Positions 27,537-36,564 are shown, counted from the first letter of the stretch. The stretch: 64,000 nucleotides of DNA from Larkinella sp. C7 (GCF_006149005.1 NZ_VBSL01000021.1:22604-86603); one strand, 5' to 3'. Program-made: numbers and translations. Notes: a model not told the origin generated them from the sequence alone.

Positions 27537-27875
27537 TTACGATATGACTAATGCCGTTTTTGGCGGGTGCCAGAAGTCAAAATGAGGGGCTGTGTAGGCA
27601 ATTGCTGACTGCAAGATGGGTAAAGTACGTGCCACAGCCTGGGGAAAGAGCAGAAACACAAACCCTGCCGGTACAACCGACGCAGCACATTGAGAGCAGC
27701 CGTAAAACGGATTAACCGCCTGCGCGGTTTCCGCTGCCTTTTTGGGAGAAGATGACTTTTTAGGGCAGCAATGCGAGCAGCTTTTTTTAACGGATACCCA
27801 GCCCGTTGCTCCTGCCGCCGGTAAGAGCGATAAAAGCAAAACGTAACAGGCCAGTATGAAGGCGATCCGTTTCAA
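27537..27875 (-). CDS. Small exported Cys-rich protein
   Basis: About 112 residues if translation begins at the TTG at 27875, which puts a signal peptide first (RIAFILACYVLLLSLLPAAG). The mature part has KSCSHCCPKKSS and YGCSQCAAS, clear metal- or thiol-binding clusters. The frame is open further upstream to 27992, so the start is uncertain. It lies between the CCPW protein and TlpA in the MerR-controlled leftward group. Confidence 0.5.
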   Translation of the reverse strand: MKRIAFILACYVLLLSLLPAAGATGWVSVKKSCSHCCPKKSSSPKKAAETAQAVNPFYGCSQCAASVVPAGFVFLLFPQAVARTLPILQSAIAYTAPHFDFWHPPKTALVIS

Positions 27876-27966
27876 AATTGCGGCATGGATAGAAGGATAA
27901 AGGTAGAAAAAATACCCGAAATCGAAAGGATACCCCAAGCGGTAACCGTCCGGGGAAATACGGAAT

Positions 27967-28317
27967 TCAGCGGGGTTTTCCGATTTTATCAATTTCCATC
28001 ACCAGATTGACCATTTCCTTGGTTTCGGCCGAGTTGCCCATTTCCAATGTAATTGGGCCATCCCCCGGCTGGATGTTCAGTTGAAAGTTTAGCCAGGGGC
28101 AGCATAGCTGTTCAAATTTGATGAACTCAAATAGCTGGCCGCTCAAACTGCTATCCGGTTCCTGGAACACCAATTTGTAACTGTTCTTATTCTCGAGGGC
28201 TTTATCCACTTTTCTAAAAATGGTCTGATGCAGTTCGTTCATGCGTTTAATCTGCTCCCGGTCAGTGAGTTTGCAGGCCAGGGCGATTTTTTCTTTTAAC
28301 TGGGCTGTGGATGCCAT
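27967..28317 (-). CDS. Conserved small protein with CCPW motif, MerR-controlled
   Basis: A 116-residue soluble protein. Its mark is the conserved FIKFEQLCCPWLNFQLNI, a vicinal Cys pair in a helical-strand domain that could bind Hg(II) or another soft metal. ATG 28317 follows an A-rich leader. A perfect MerR-type dyad with -7 box is 80 bases upstream, so it is the first gene of a metal-induced leftward operon. The family has no established function that I know. Confidence 0.65.
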   Translation of the reverse strand: MASTAQLKEKIALACKLTDREQIKRMNELHQTIFRKVDKALENKNSYKLVFQEPDSSLSGQLFEFIKFEQLCCPWLNFQLNIQPGDGPITLEMGNSAETKEMVNLVMEIDKIGKPR

Positions 28318-28394
28318 TTTCTTTGATGTCTGGGCCAAGCCGGATAAAGCAACAAGCCAGGCCGGTGAAAACCATTGGTTTCATGTTTTTTCGG

Positions 28395-28425
28395 TAAAGA
28401 TAAACCGTGGACTATAGTCCACGGT
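28395..28425 (-). promoter_or_regulatory. Second MerR operator and promoter, for the leftward thiol-redox operon
   Basis: A perfect 22-bp palindrome (28404-28425; arm ACCGTGGACTA) with the same arms as the site at 25610. On the minus strand it runs straight into TATCTTTA (28395-28402), the same dyad/-7 arrangement as at the first site. This makes the leftward operon a target of the same MerR. Confidence 0.8.
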
Positions 28426-28555
28426 CAAGACTACAAGCCGAAAATATTTTGATCCGACACGGCAGTACGAGCGTTTTGTTCAACACCCAACGTCTATATA
28501 CTTATGAACTGACTTGTTGACCCAAAATAGGGTCATCATTTAAATCGAGGGGTGA

Positions 28556-28771
28556 AAGGTTCAAAAAGCAATAAATTTTGGCCGGAAAAGAAACCTTTCT
28601 CCCCCGCCGTTGCGACGCACCACTCTGATTCCAACCATCAGAAAAACGTATGGGGCAATTGCTGAGCGATTGAATGAATTTGGTTTAAAAACACTTAGGG
28701 GCTATCCGTTTCAAGGTAGGCAAGTTATGCGGTTGCATCAGCGAAGTATTGCGGCCATAAAAACAAAATAG
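28556..28771 (+). pseudogene. C-terminal remnant of a serine recombinase
   Basis: A 71-residue open frame with no start codon. It reads FGRKRNLSPPP, then YGAIAERLNEFGLKTLRGYP and FQGRQVMRL, the layout of the C-terminal HTH of resolvase/invertase family enzymes. The catalytic N-terminal domain is missing. It lies at the border between the mercury segment and umuDC and may mark a former mobile element. Confidence 0.45.
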
Positions 28772-28959
28772 TTGATTAAAATCGGGGTATCCTTTATCCC
28801 CTTTCCAATGGGAAGGATTTTATAAAAACGGAGGTTCGTCGATTAAAGTTAATTGACTCGTTCCGACGGCTATTTTTCAAAATCTGTGCTATTCAGAACT
28901 TGATTACTAAGTTATTCTGGCTCAGAAATTGCCTAACTTCGTTCGAAAGAACCTTCGAA

Positions 28960-29103
28960 ATGCTACACTTCTTTGCCTATCATCCGGACGTGTATTTCAT
29001 TGAATACACATCGGATGGGCCTGGCTATACAGTCATTCCATCGGCCGCGCTGATTTGTACCTGTGACCGCCAGGAGCTTACGTTTATGTTTACCTACAAT
29101 TAA
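28960..29103 (+). CDS. Small hypothetical protein
   Basis: A 47-residue product from the ATG at 28960 (LHFFAYHPDVYFIEYTSDGP). The frame is open a further 20 codons upstream, so the start is uncertain. No family recognised. It precedes another tiny gene and umuDC, and has no sign of decay. Confidence 0.35.
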   Translation: MLHFFAYHPDVYFIEYTSDGPGYTVIPSAALICTCDRQELTFMFTYN

Positions 29104-29114
29104 TTAATACCGTA

Positions 29115-29201
29115 ATGAGGAAAAACGATACCGAGCCGACGCTGGAAGAATTAGAGGAACAGATTCGGTACATCAATACTGTCTTCCCGCCCGAAAGCTA
29201 A
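29115..29201 (+). CDS. Very small hypothetical protein (28 residues)
   Basis: ATG 29115 to TAA 29201 encodes an acidic helical peptide (TEPTLEELEEQIRYINTVFP). It starts 11 bases after the previous small gene. Composition is coding-like, but the size makes the call weak. Confidence 0.3.
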   Translation: MRKNDTEPTLEELEEQIRYINTVFPPES

Positions 29202-29273
29202 AATAAACAGCCCGCATTCCCTTCGTATAACGTACCGCTATCTCGAAAATATAATATAATTATTACATGTATT

Positions 29274-29305
29274 TTGGTATTATGGTAGTTTTTGTGTTAT
29301 AGTTG
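29274..29305 (+). promoter_or_regulatory. Promoter of umuDC
   Basis: TTG (29274-29276) followed after 21 bases by TATAGTTG (29298-29305), close to the Bacteroidota -33/-7 consensus. The umuD ATG is at 29332. The surrounding sequence is AT-rich with partial dyads, but I cannot name an SOS box. Confidence 0.5.
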
Positions 29306-29331
29306 CACAGAGCACGTTAAAATATCCTACC

Positions 29332-29781
29332 ATGATCGAATTTGAAAACCACATCCGTCTGGATGATATCCGCCGTATCGCCATCGGCAAGCGGCTAAAA
29401 ATCCCCTTATTTTCCTCTTACGTTTCGGCAGGATTTCCCAATTCGTCGGAGCATTATATTACCAAAGTTTGTGATCTGAATGATCTCTGCATTGCCAATG
29501 AAGATGCCACCTACTTTGTCCGGGTGCGGGGTGACAGCATGTCTGGTGATCGGATCGATGATGGAGACTTCCTAATCGTCGACAGCTCGCAGGAGCCCAG
29601 CGAAGACAAGATTGTGGTGGTTATACTTAATGGAGAACATGCGGTCAAGCGCATCCATTATGTCGGCGAAATGGTGGTGCTGGAGTCTTCCAATCCGAAA
29701 TACCTGCCCATTTACATTCACCCGGGGGATGATTTCCGAGTCTTCGGAGTCGTCACCCGCATCCTGGTCAAGCCCGTATGA
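29332..29781 (+). CDS. umuD: UmuD-like autoproteolytic subunit of DNA polymerase V
   Basis: A 149-residue S24 peptidase. The self-cleavage site is A33-G34 (YVSAGFPN), the nucleophile S69 (RGDSMSG) and the general base K106 (HAVKRI). RecA-stimulated cleavage would yield active UmuD'. It overlaps umuC by 4 bp. Plasmid-borne umuDC pairs raise mutation and damage tolerance in the host. Confidence 0.93.
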   Translation: MIEFENHIRLDDIRRIAIGKRLKIPLFSSYVSAGFPNSSEHYITKVCDLNDLCIANEDATYFVRVRGDSMSGDRIDDGDFLIVDSSQEPSEDKIVVVILNGEHAVKRIHYVGEMVVLESSNPKYLPIYIHPGDDFRVFGVVTRILVKPV

Positions 29782-31049
29782 ACCTGGTCGGCATTGGAGA
29801 CTGCAATAACTTCTACGTGAGCTGCATTCGAAGTTTTAACCCGAAACTAATCGGACAGCCGGTTATTGTTTTATCAAACAATGATAAATGTGTCGTCGCC
29901 CGTTCGAACGAAGCCAAAGCCCTCGGCATCCGAATGGGGCAGCCCTTGTTTCAGCTCAAGAGAAAGGTCAGTGATTATAACGTCCAGGTGTTCAGCAGCA
30001 ATTATGAGCTTTTTGGTGATATGTCCCGGCGGGTATTCAATACAATTGGCCGCTTCATGGAACACACGTTTCCCTATAGCATCGATGAGCTGTTTTTTTC
30101 AGCCTCCGGTTATGAGTCGATTTACGGCAGCCACGCCGACATGGCCAGAATGATGATCAAAACCGTTGATCAGTGGACCCGCATACCGGTATCGATTGGA
30201 ATTGGAGAGACCATGACGCTGGCCAAAGTAGCCAACCGACACGCCAAAAAACATCCCGAATACCAGGGCGTTTTTGTGATGGATAATCCGGAATTGCGCG
30301 AATCCATTCTGGCAGAATTTCCGGTGGGTGATTTATGGGGCATCGGCCGTCAGTATGAAGTCCTGTTAAAACAGAACGGCATCCGAACCGCCCTGGAACT
30401 AAGCCGCCTGCCCCACGACTGGATCAAACAGTTTATGACCGTGGAGGGACTACGGCTGGTCTACGAGCTTCAGGGCATTCAGTGCCGCGATCTGGATACG
30501 GAACCGCTCCACAAGAAATCCATCTGCGTTGCCCCTTCGTTTGGCCGTAAAGTCTGGAGCTATGGAACCCTGTGTGAAGCCCTGGCTACTTATTTAGCCC
30601 GCGCATCCGAGAAACTGCGTCGGCATTCCTCGGCCGCTGGTGTCGTTACGGTGTTTATTCACACCAACCGGTTTGATAAAGTTGGCCCACACCATTCAGC
30701 CAGCCAGTCCATTACCTTGCCGCATCCTTCCAGTTCTACCATGGAGCTATTGCAATATGCTGAACCGGTATTGAAGTCTATTTATAAAACCGGTTATGAC
30801 TACCAGGAGGTCGGTCTGATTCTCAATGAGATTGTTCCGGAGGGCCACCAGCAACAGCTACTCTATAGCGACACGCCCAATCCCCGGCAGGCCCAGCTCA
30901 GCCAAGTGGTTGACAAGCTGAACGGGAAGTATGGCCGGGATAAAATTCGGCTCGGCCTTCAAGGTTACGATAAGTCCTGGAAGATGAAACAAGACCACCT
31001 GCCCCCCAGCTATACCACAAAATGGAGTGACATTATTGAGGTCAGGTAA
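29778..31049 (+). CDS. umuC: UmuC-like Y-family DNA polymerase V catalytic subunit
   Basis: A 423-residue Y-family polymerase. Metal-binding acidic residues are near the start (GIGDCNNFYVSC) and in YSIDELFF, where SxDE is the usual second motif. IPVSIGIGETMTLAKVANR is the typical palm segment, and a DUF4113-like C-terminal tail (LSQVVDKLNGKYGRDKIRLG) follows the little-finger domain. It carries out error-prone bypass of lesions together with UmuD'. Confidence 0.94.
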   Translation: MNLVGIGDCNNFYVSCIRSFNPKLIGQPVIVLSNNDKCVVARSNEAKALGIRMGQPLFQLKRKVSDYNVQVFSSNYELFGDMSRRVFNTIGRFMEHTFPYSIDELFFSASGYESIYGSHADMARMMIKTVDQWTRIPVSIGIGETMTLAKVANRHAKKHPEYQGVFVMDNPELRESILAEFPVGDLWGIGRQYEVLLKQNGIRTALELSRLPHDWIKQFMTVEGLRLVYELQGIQCRDLDTEPLHKKSICVAPSFGRKVWSYGTLCEALATYLARASEKLRRHSSAAGVVTVFIHTNRFDKVGPHHSASQSITLPHPSSSTMELLQYAEPVLKSIYKTGYDYQEVGLILNEIVPEGHQQQLLYSDTPNPRQAQLSQVVDKLNGKYGRDKIRLGLQGYDKSWKMKQDHLPPSYTTKWSDIIEVR

Positions 31050-31465
31050 AGATGCAACCGACCTTAAAAAGCAAGAAACTCCTCGATTTGGGTCTGACGA
31101 ACCATTAGCCCCACATCCCGCAAATATTCTTTTGTTTGTCGCGCCCTCGAGTGTCTGTAGTGTTTTCGAATCAGTCGATTACTGTGGCTGGAAATATTGC
31201 GGTAAGTGATGCTAAAGGGGATGTGATTTTCATTGCCAGTCATGACCCACTTAAATTTGACATTGGGGGTAGTGTTTATAAATGATTTTGGCCAGCACCT
31301 CTATACACTCACCACAAAAATCTCAGGTTATCAACTGACCATGTTGGGTCTTTATGGTATCGCCACCGTTAAGCTCGCATTTTTCAAGAGGACATACCTC
31401 TCCCAGAGCAGAAGCTCTATAAGGAGCATGCTCAATGTATAACGTTAAAATAGAGGAAATTAGCT
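31050..31465. other. Intergenic region, no confident gene
   Basis: Between umuC and the convergent tra operon end. A GTG-started frame of 44 codons from 31151 (SNQSITVAGNIAVSDAKGDV) and a longer frame at 31233 on the same strand are open, but neither has the composition or start context of a convincing gene. It may be the remains of an older gene. Confidence 0.3.
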
Positions 31466-32089
31466 CTAATTACTGGCTACAGCCAACACGTCAAACGTGC
31501 CTGATACCTGCGGGTGTTTATTGGTGATACCAGTGCCATACCCGCCCAGTGTTGCATTAAAATTGCCACGGATCCGGTAAAGCGAATAGGTGCCTTCCTG
31601 ACGAATAATTGTTGAAGATTCGACGGTTAAGCTGCCTTGTTCGGTATTGTAAAGTTGTGGCCCAGGTAGATTTAACACCAGGTCCGAAATTTCACCACGG
31701 GGATTTGGTTTCATTAAGGTGCCCATCGGGTACGTGCCGGCACTGATGGTTCTCATAATACTCAGAACCGCATTCGAACGAAATTCAGACGGAACCATCG
31801 AACTTTCGGCATAATTGCGAGGCTGATTAAACGTGGCATAGATAAAAACCTCATCTCCTGCCGATGCCGTAGCCTGCACTCCCGATATCTTCCCGCCATC
31901 CTGTACACGCTCCTGACCTTCCGCACTTACGGTAAGGTCGCCAGTTATCGAAACCCTTCCTGATCCCTTATAGCTGGCCAGGTTCGAAGGCATAACCAAA
32001 TAAGCGGGTAGATCGGGTTCCGGCTCCTTATTACAGCCAGACAATCCCACAAAAAGCAACCCCACCAGCCAAATGCTGACCTTTTTCAT
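31466..32089 (-). CDS. Lipoprotein at the end of the tra operon
   Basis: A 207-residue lipoprotein: signal peptide with lipobox LSGC (Cys about residue 19), then a beta-rich body. No family recognised. It is the last gene of the leftward conjugation operon, 41 bases after the preceding secreted protein, and may be an outer-membrane or surface component of the transfer apparatus. Confidence 0.6.
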   Translation of the reverse strand: MKKVSIWLVGLLFVGLSGCNKEPEPDLPAYLVMPSNLASYKGSGRVSITGDLTVSAEGQERVQDGGKISGVQATASAGDEVFIYATFNQPRNYAESSMVPSEFRSNAVLSIMRTISAGTYPMGTLMKPNPRGEISDLVLNLPGPQLYNTEQGSLTVESSTIIRQEGTYSLYRIRGNFNATLGGYGTGITNKHPQVSGTFDVLAVASN

Positions 32090-32130
32090 ACGATTGGTTT
32101 TAAATGAAACTACAAATACGAATCAATGAA

Positions 32131-33114
32131 TTACTTTTTAGGACCATGCAGAATCAGATCGTTACGCTGCTCGGTAATCTCACCGTAACGCTTTTTGGCT
32201 TCACTGCTCATATTGGCTCCCAGAGCAATAGTCTGCTGATAGGTTTCTGACATCCGCATATGTAGCTCATCGATGATTTTGATACGCTCCGAATCGGTTA
32301 GCTTCAATGTTTCGGATGTATAGAACTCGGTAGGCATCTGAAAGTTATCAACAACATAGCCAACAAGCGTAGAAACAGCCTTTCCGGAAGACACGCCGGC
32401 CAGTACGTTTCCCAGACCAGGGGCAACGATGTTGGCCACAAGGGTTACGAGTTTACTGGCATTGCTGTTGCCCTTTATCATGGTTTGCCGGTACTGCTCA
32501 TCTTTCAACTGCGCTACCTTCGTTTCCAGTTCCTGACGGGTTGTTGCATCTAACTTGTCCCAGTCTTCGGGTGCCAAAACGTTATATGAAGCCATCAAAT
32601 CACTAATAGCCTGTGCCAGGTCATTAGCTGGATTCGATCCGTTATTCGAAGCGAAAGAGATATTAAAAACGGGCAACGGCGGCAACTGAATCATATTGCC
32701 GGACTTGGTAACCGTTTGAAGTTGATCTTTAATTGCCTTAGCCTTCGCCAGAGCGCCATTATACTGCTCCATGTACTTGAACGAAAACCCATTACCGGTT
32801 GTAGCGCTAAAACCCGAATTCCCTTGTTCCAGAACACTGGCCATGTTTACGTATTTTGACCTTAGACCCCACAACTCCGTGTGCATTTTCAGAATCTCAT
32901 CCACTTTGTAGTAATTCGTTACGCCTTTGGAAACCACGATCCGGGAGTTAATTTCCGCAATGGTCATTTTCTGAATCCGCTCCTGAATGATGCGAATGAT
33001 TTCCAGTTTGGCAGCGGCTTCCGTGTTGGCATCACCGGAAATATTGATTTGAGCCGAGGCTGGCACCATGGCCACTATCAGGGCAATCAGAAGGAATGTG
33101 AATAGCTTTTTCAT
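32131..33114 (-). CDS. Secreted helical protein of the conjugation operon
   Basis: A 327-residue protein with a signal peptide (about 1-21, LIALIVAMVPASAQ). The mature protein is mostly helical with repeated Gln/Lys heptads, reminiscent of VirB5/TraI-type periplasmic proteins, but I see no decisive motif. It lies between traQ and the terminal lipoprotein gene and likely assists pilus assembly or surface contact. Confidence 0.6.
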   Translation of the reverse strand: MKKLFTFLLIALIVAMVPASAQINISGDANTEAAAKLEIIRIIQERIQKMTIAEINSRIVVSKGVTNYYKVDEILKMHTELWGLRSKYVNMASVLEQGNSGFSATTGNGFSFKYMEQYNGALAKAKAIKDQLQTVTKSGNMIQLPPLPVFNISFASNNGSNPANDLAQAISDLMASYNVLAPEDWDKLDATTRQELETKVAQLKDEQYRQTMIKGNSNASKLVTLVANIVAPGLGNVLAGVSSGKAVSTLVGYVVDNFQMPTEFYTSETLKLTDSERIKIIDELHMRMSETYQQTIALGANMSSEAKKRYGEITEQRNDLILHGPKK

Positions 33115-33125
33115 GGGAATGGGGA

Positions 33126-33566
33126 TTAAGGTTTAACTTGAAAATTCAGCCGTACCGTGTCAGGCCGGGTATAACCCCGCTCCTGCATGGCCACTAAAAC
33201 AACTTTACAATCACCCGCTGCGGCAGGGGTGAACATCCAGCGGGATTTGCCCAATGGAAGCGGTACACCCACCTTTTGAGGGACGGGTATCGTATCCTGT
33301 CTCAGTCGACCTAAGCCGGTTTCCTGAAAAAAGACAAGCTGATAACCGGTTTCGGAGTAATACGAATCCGTTACCAATTGCAGATCGACCCAAACCGACT
33401 GCCCCACCTTGGGCACGTTGCTTTCAGCCGCCACATTGAGCTTGATTTTATAGGGGGCTACTATTTCCAGACTTTCCGATTGGCAGCCCGGTAGTGCCAA
33501 AAGAAGCACAGAAAGAAAAAAATGAATAGTCTTACCGTGGTAAGAGTTTGTGAATAGCTTTTTCAT
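33126..33566 (-). CDS. traQ: Conjugal transfer protein TraQ-like lipoprotein
   Basis: A 146-residue lipoprotein with an N-terminal signal (IHFFLSVLLLALPGC, lipobox Cys about 28) and a single beta-sandwich domain (KIKLNVAAESNVPKVGQSVW to the end) like TraQ/DUF3872 of Bacteroides conjugative transposons. Its start overlaps the traO stop. It is probably an envelope part of the mating apparatus. Confidence 0.68.
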   Translation of the reverse strand: MKKLFTNSYHGKTIHFFLSVLLLALPGCQSESLEIVAPYKIKLNVAAESNVPKVGQSVWVDLQLVTDSYYSETGYQLVFFQETGLGRLRQDTIPVPQKVGVPLPLGKSRWMFTPAAAGDCKVVLVAMQERGYTRPDTVRLNFQVKP

Positions 33567-34150
33567 TCGTCGTCTTTGGATGGTAAAATGATTTTAATCC
33601 CCACGCCGGCATTAAACCGGGTATTGATGACTGATGATCGAAACAGATAGTGCTCTTTCACCCGGGCGATCAGGATTAAATTGCCGGTCAGCAGGTATTC
33701 CGCTTCGATTGCCGCAGTCGGACCAACCACCCATTTTGAACGGTTTCCAATCATAGCCCCTTCTACCGATCGGCGATCGCTGTTCACTGATTCATAGCCA
33801 CCTGCTGCACCAATCCCGGCATTGATGATCAGCGACTGACTCACGCGGCCTAAAATCCGGGTATAAATTTCAGCGGTACCGAGCCACTGCTGCAAGGGAA
33901 CGCGGTCCGCATCGTAAGCGTAGCTTTTCTGATTCATGTGAATCCCGGCTTTCCAGTAGAGGTACCGTGAATGGTATTTACTGAAGGCAATTCCGGTGAA
34001 ATACCCAAAATTGTCTTGTTTGGGCAGACGAAAGCCATCCAATGCACCGACAGATACCTCGACAGCAGTCTGGCCAGTTTGGTGGAGTTGGGCATAAGCA
34101 CCGGTACCGATGCCCGTCATAAATAGCGCGAAAATCCAACGTTTGATCAT
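33563..34150 (-). CDS. traO: Conjugal transfer protein TraO
   Basis: A 195-residue exported protein, signal peptide about 1-20 (ALFMTGIGTGAYAQ), followed by a beta-barrel-like body with alternating hydrophobic residues (YLYWKAGIHMNQKSYAY, then SLIINAGIGAAGGYE). Length and position after traN match TraO, a presumed outer-membrane component. It overlaps traN and traQ by 4 bp each. Confidence 0.75.
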   Translation of the reverse strand: MIKRWIFALFMTGIGTGAYAQLHQTGQTAVEVSVGALDGFRLPKQDNFGYFTGIAFSKYHSRYLYWKAGIHMNQKSYAYDADRVPLQQWLGTAEIYTRILGRVSQSLIINAGIGAAGGYESVNSDRRSVEGAMIGNRSKWVVGPTAAIEAEYLLTGNLILIARVKEHYLFRSSVINTRFNAGVGIKIILPSKDDE

Positions 34151-35007
34151 AACGGACGAGCTGAGGCTAATTCTTCGGTTCCGATGGGTAGCGTCAACAT
34201 ACGCCCTCCCTCCTTTTCATTGACCTGGACCATTAATCGACGATCCTTCTCCAGGGTCATCCGGCTTATGGCAATCACTTTGGTGATCTGTTTGCGATGA
34301 GGCACGCTGTTTTCTGATGTGTTGAAAACCTTGATCAGATCGATCGGCACATCCTGAGCAACGGAGCTTTCACCCGTTTTTTTGGACTGAGAGACAAATA
34401 CGTGCATAAAATCCATGTCGTAATCCAGTTTCGAATCATTGTCCAGACCCAAAACCAGAAACATCACATCATCTTTGTAGAGGATGTTTTTCAAGTGCAT
34501 ATTCATGCCCTGCTGCTCAGTTCCAATGTGCTTGATACGACGTTTGGCAGTCATAGCCCGCTCTCCTAAACCATTGAGTTGATCAGCCAGGCGAGCCGGT
34601 GAACCGGTGCTTACTTTGGCCGTTTTGGGGACAACCGCGCCCATACCTACTTTGGTCAGGTCATAGGTTAGAACCAGCGGATTATCTTCATAGCTGACCA
34701 GAAAGCTGAATAGTCGGCCGTCGGACGTAATGACCGTTAAACTACTTTCCAGAAAAGAACGGCCTATAGCCTTTATCCGGAAGACATTGCCGGCACTGGC
34801 CACCGCTTCACCGAACAAATCTTTACTTCCCAGATCGGCATACTTGATTTCAAAAGGAAAAATCAGGTGAGTGGTTTTGTTGGAGCTAACCTTGATTGCA
34901 TAGGAAGTCTGAAAAGTATTTTTATCCAGACTCTGCGAATAGGCAATCTGCGCGCGCGCGGCTCCTGCAGAAAGCAGTAATAGACCAAAAAGGAGTAGTG
35001 GTTTCAT
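34147..35007 (-). CDS. traN: Conjugal transfer protein TraN
   Basis: A 286-residue exported protein of the TraN/DUF4138 type. ATG 35007 gives a proper signal peptide (KPLLLFGLLLLSAGAARAQ). The body has HLIFPFEIKYADLGSKDLFG, characteristic of TraN. It is the VirB9-like partner in the outer-membrane core with TraM and TraO. With this start, traM and traN do not overlap. Confidence 0.85.
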   Translation of the reverse strand: MKPLLLFGLLLLSAGAARAQIAYSQSLDKNTFQTSYAIKVSSNKTTHLIFPFEIKYADLGSKDLFGEAVASAGNVFRIKAIGRSFLESSLTVITSDGRLFSFLVSYEDNPLVLTYDLTKVGMGAVVPKTAKVSTGSPARLADQLNGLGERAMTAKRRIKHIGTEQQGMNMHLKNILYKDDVMFLVLGLDNDSKLDYDMDFMHVFVSQSKKTGESSVAQDVPIDLIKVFNTSENSVPHRKQITKVIAISRMTLEKDRRLMVQVNEKEGGRMLTLPIGTEELASARPL

Positions 35008-35011
35008 GGTG

Positions 35012-36256
35012 TTAGATTGATTTGAGGTAAAGATGATAGCCACCTTTCAAATGAATGGTAGATTGTCTGACGGCCGACGAAGCACCGAATCGGGCAGTAC
35101 TGAGAACGGTATTCAATAAGGCGCTACCCGTGGGCACCTGAACGCCCTGCACGGCGGATGACTTCAATTGGCCGCCCAATTGTTCAGAAAGACCCGGGGC
35201 GTTGACTCCGGTACCGCCGTCGAGGTCGACCGCTTCCAGATCCAACGGAATCAACTGACTGTTGAGCTGGAGACTGCGAACAATCAGGAAAATTCGGTCA
35301 CCTTCCGGTTTACAGATGGCGTGTACAATGGTATTAGCCGGCACATTGATACCATCGACGACAATCGCTTTGGTTAGCCGCAGCTTCACCGGCTGGCCAG
35401 CTCGCACGCTCTGATCATCGTGAATGACCGCTGGTATCATCGTGGCCACAGCCCGTTTATTGTATCCCGAACTTTGCAGGCTCGTTTTTTGAGACTCCCG
35501 GCGTGTTGTGCCGACCTCGGCGGTATTGAATGGGTTTTCAACAACCGGAGTAGGTTCGGCCAACCTTGACGCCGTTGTGTTATCCGCCAATTGAATCAGA
35601 TTGGGTACACCGGGCGTTTCTGGCATAGCCGCAGTTGTTCCATTTGGTCGAGGCTGAGGAGCCTGGACCTGCCCTGCCGATCGGCTTGCGTGATACGTGC
35701 TCAATTGATTCTCCAGTTGCTGATCAGTCTGATTCGTTCCCACATAATAGGGCTGTGGGGGATGGTATTGGTATCCTTGAGAATTTGCCGATTTACGCCC
35801 TCTGCGGCTTTTAACTGGCTGAGTGGGTATTGGAGCCGTTACAGGTTGAATCATGGGCTGAGCGCTTATATTTGACAGACCAGCGGTCGGCTGTGCGTTA
35901 TTTGCGCGTTCATTTGGAATTTCATCCGTCGGTATCTCCCTCAGGCTGTTGGTGACCTCAACTTTCCGTGTATTGGAAAATTCCGAAAGCATTTGCCCCT
36001 CAGCACTACCCACCACGGAATGGCCAATCGATGGCCGCTTTAGTTCGGAGTTCTCAGCGGTGGGAATTTTGGCATTAAAACCAATTGATTGGGCGGCTTG
36101 CCCCTGCCGTTCTTTCGGAATCCCTTTCCCGCCACCGCTTACGTAAAACAGTCCAGCCAGAAAGGGGAATACAATCAGGGGAAATACCAAATAGGCTTTT
36201 CGTTGGTGATAAAATGCTTCATCAGAATTGGGGATGAGCGTTGCGGTCGTGTTCAT
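35012..36256 (-). CDS. traM: Conjugal transfer protein TraM (VirB10-like)
   Basis: A 414-residue protein with a short cytoplasmic start, one membrane segment (about 22-42, FPLIVFPFLAGLFYVSGG), a long low-complexity Gln/Pro-rich linker and a C-terminal TraM/VirB10-like domain (about 270-414, KLRLTKAIVVDGINVPANTI). It spans the periplasm and links the inner and outer parts of the secretion channel. Confidence 0.85.
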   Translation of the reverse strand: MNTTATLIPNSDEAFYHQRKAYLVFPLIVFPFLAGLFYVSGGGKGIPKERQGQAAQSIGFNAKIPTAENSELKRPSIGHSVVGSAEGQMLSEFSNTRKVEVTNSLREIPTDEIPNERANNAQPTAGLSNISAQPMIQPVTAPIPTQPVKSRRGRKSANSQGYQYHPPQPYYVGTNQTDQQLENQLSTYHASRSAGQVQAPQPRPNGTTAAMPETPGVPNLIQLADNTTASRLAEPTPVVENPFNTAEVGTTRRESQKTSLQSSGYNKRAVATMIPAVIHDDQSVRAGQPVKLRLTKAIVVDGINVPANTIVHAICKPEGDRIFLIVRSLQLNSQLIPLDLEAVDLDGGTGVNAPGLSEQLGGQLKSSAVQGVQVPTGSALLNTVLSTARFGASSAVRQSTIHLKGGYHLYLKSI

Positions 36257-36564
36257 CGTTTCCGGGGTTGTTTGCTGAGGTATTCTTTCGCCAAACTGTC
36301 CAGTCGACTGATGTGTCGATCCTGCCTGAGGTTTGAACTGGGATTCTTTACCTGATTAAATAGCTGCTGCATGGGCTCAATAATTTCCTGCGGATTAAGC
36401 TTTGGTGCCGGCTGCTGTAACTTCGGCCAGGCGGTGGCCAGCTTATAGACACTCCAGCCAATCAGTATAAAAAATAATCCGGCCGTCAATCCAAGCCGAG
36501 CCCGATCGGACAACCCGGCAATCCAGGCGCCGACGCCCATAATGGCTTTCCCTAATAGTCTCAT
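36253..36564 (-). CDS. traL: Small membrane protein, TraL-like
   Basis: A 103-residue protein with one membrane helix (about 26-44, LTAGLFFILIGWSVYKLA) and a hydrophilic C-terminal half. Size, topology and position between traK and traM fit TraL. It overlaps both neighbours by 4 bp, so it is translationally coupled. Confidence 0.65.
   Translation of the reverse strand: MRLLGKAIMGVGAWIAGLSDRARLGLTAGLFFILIGWSVYKLATAWPKLQQPAPKLNPQEIIEPMQQLFNQVKNPSSNLRQDRHISRLDSLAKEYLSKQPRKR

Noticed and set aside
31233..31442. A possible 69-residue gene downstream of umuC
   Set aside because: Poor start context, no domain and no neighbour relation; treated as intergenic.
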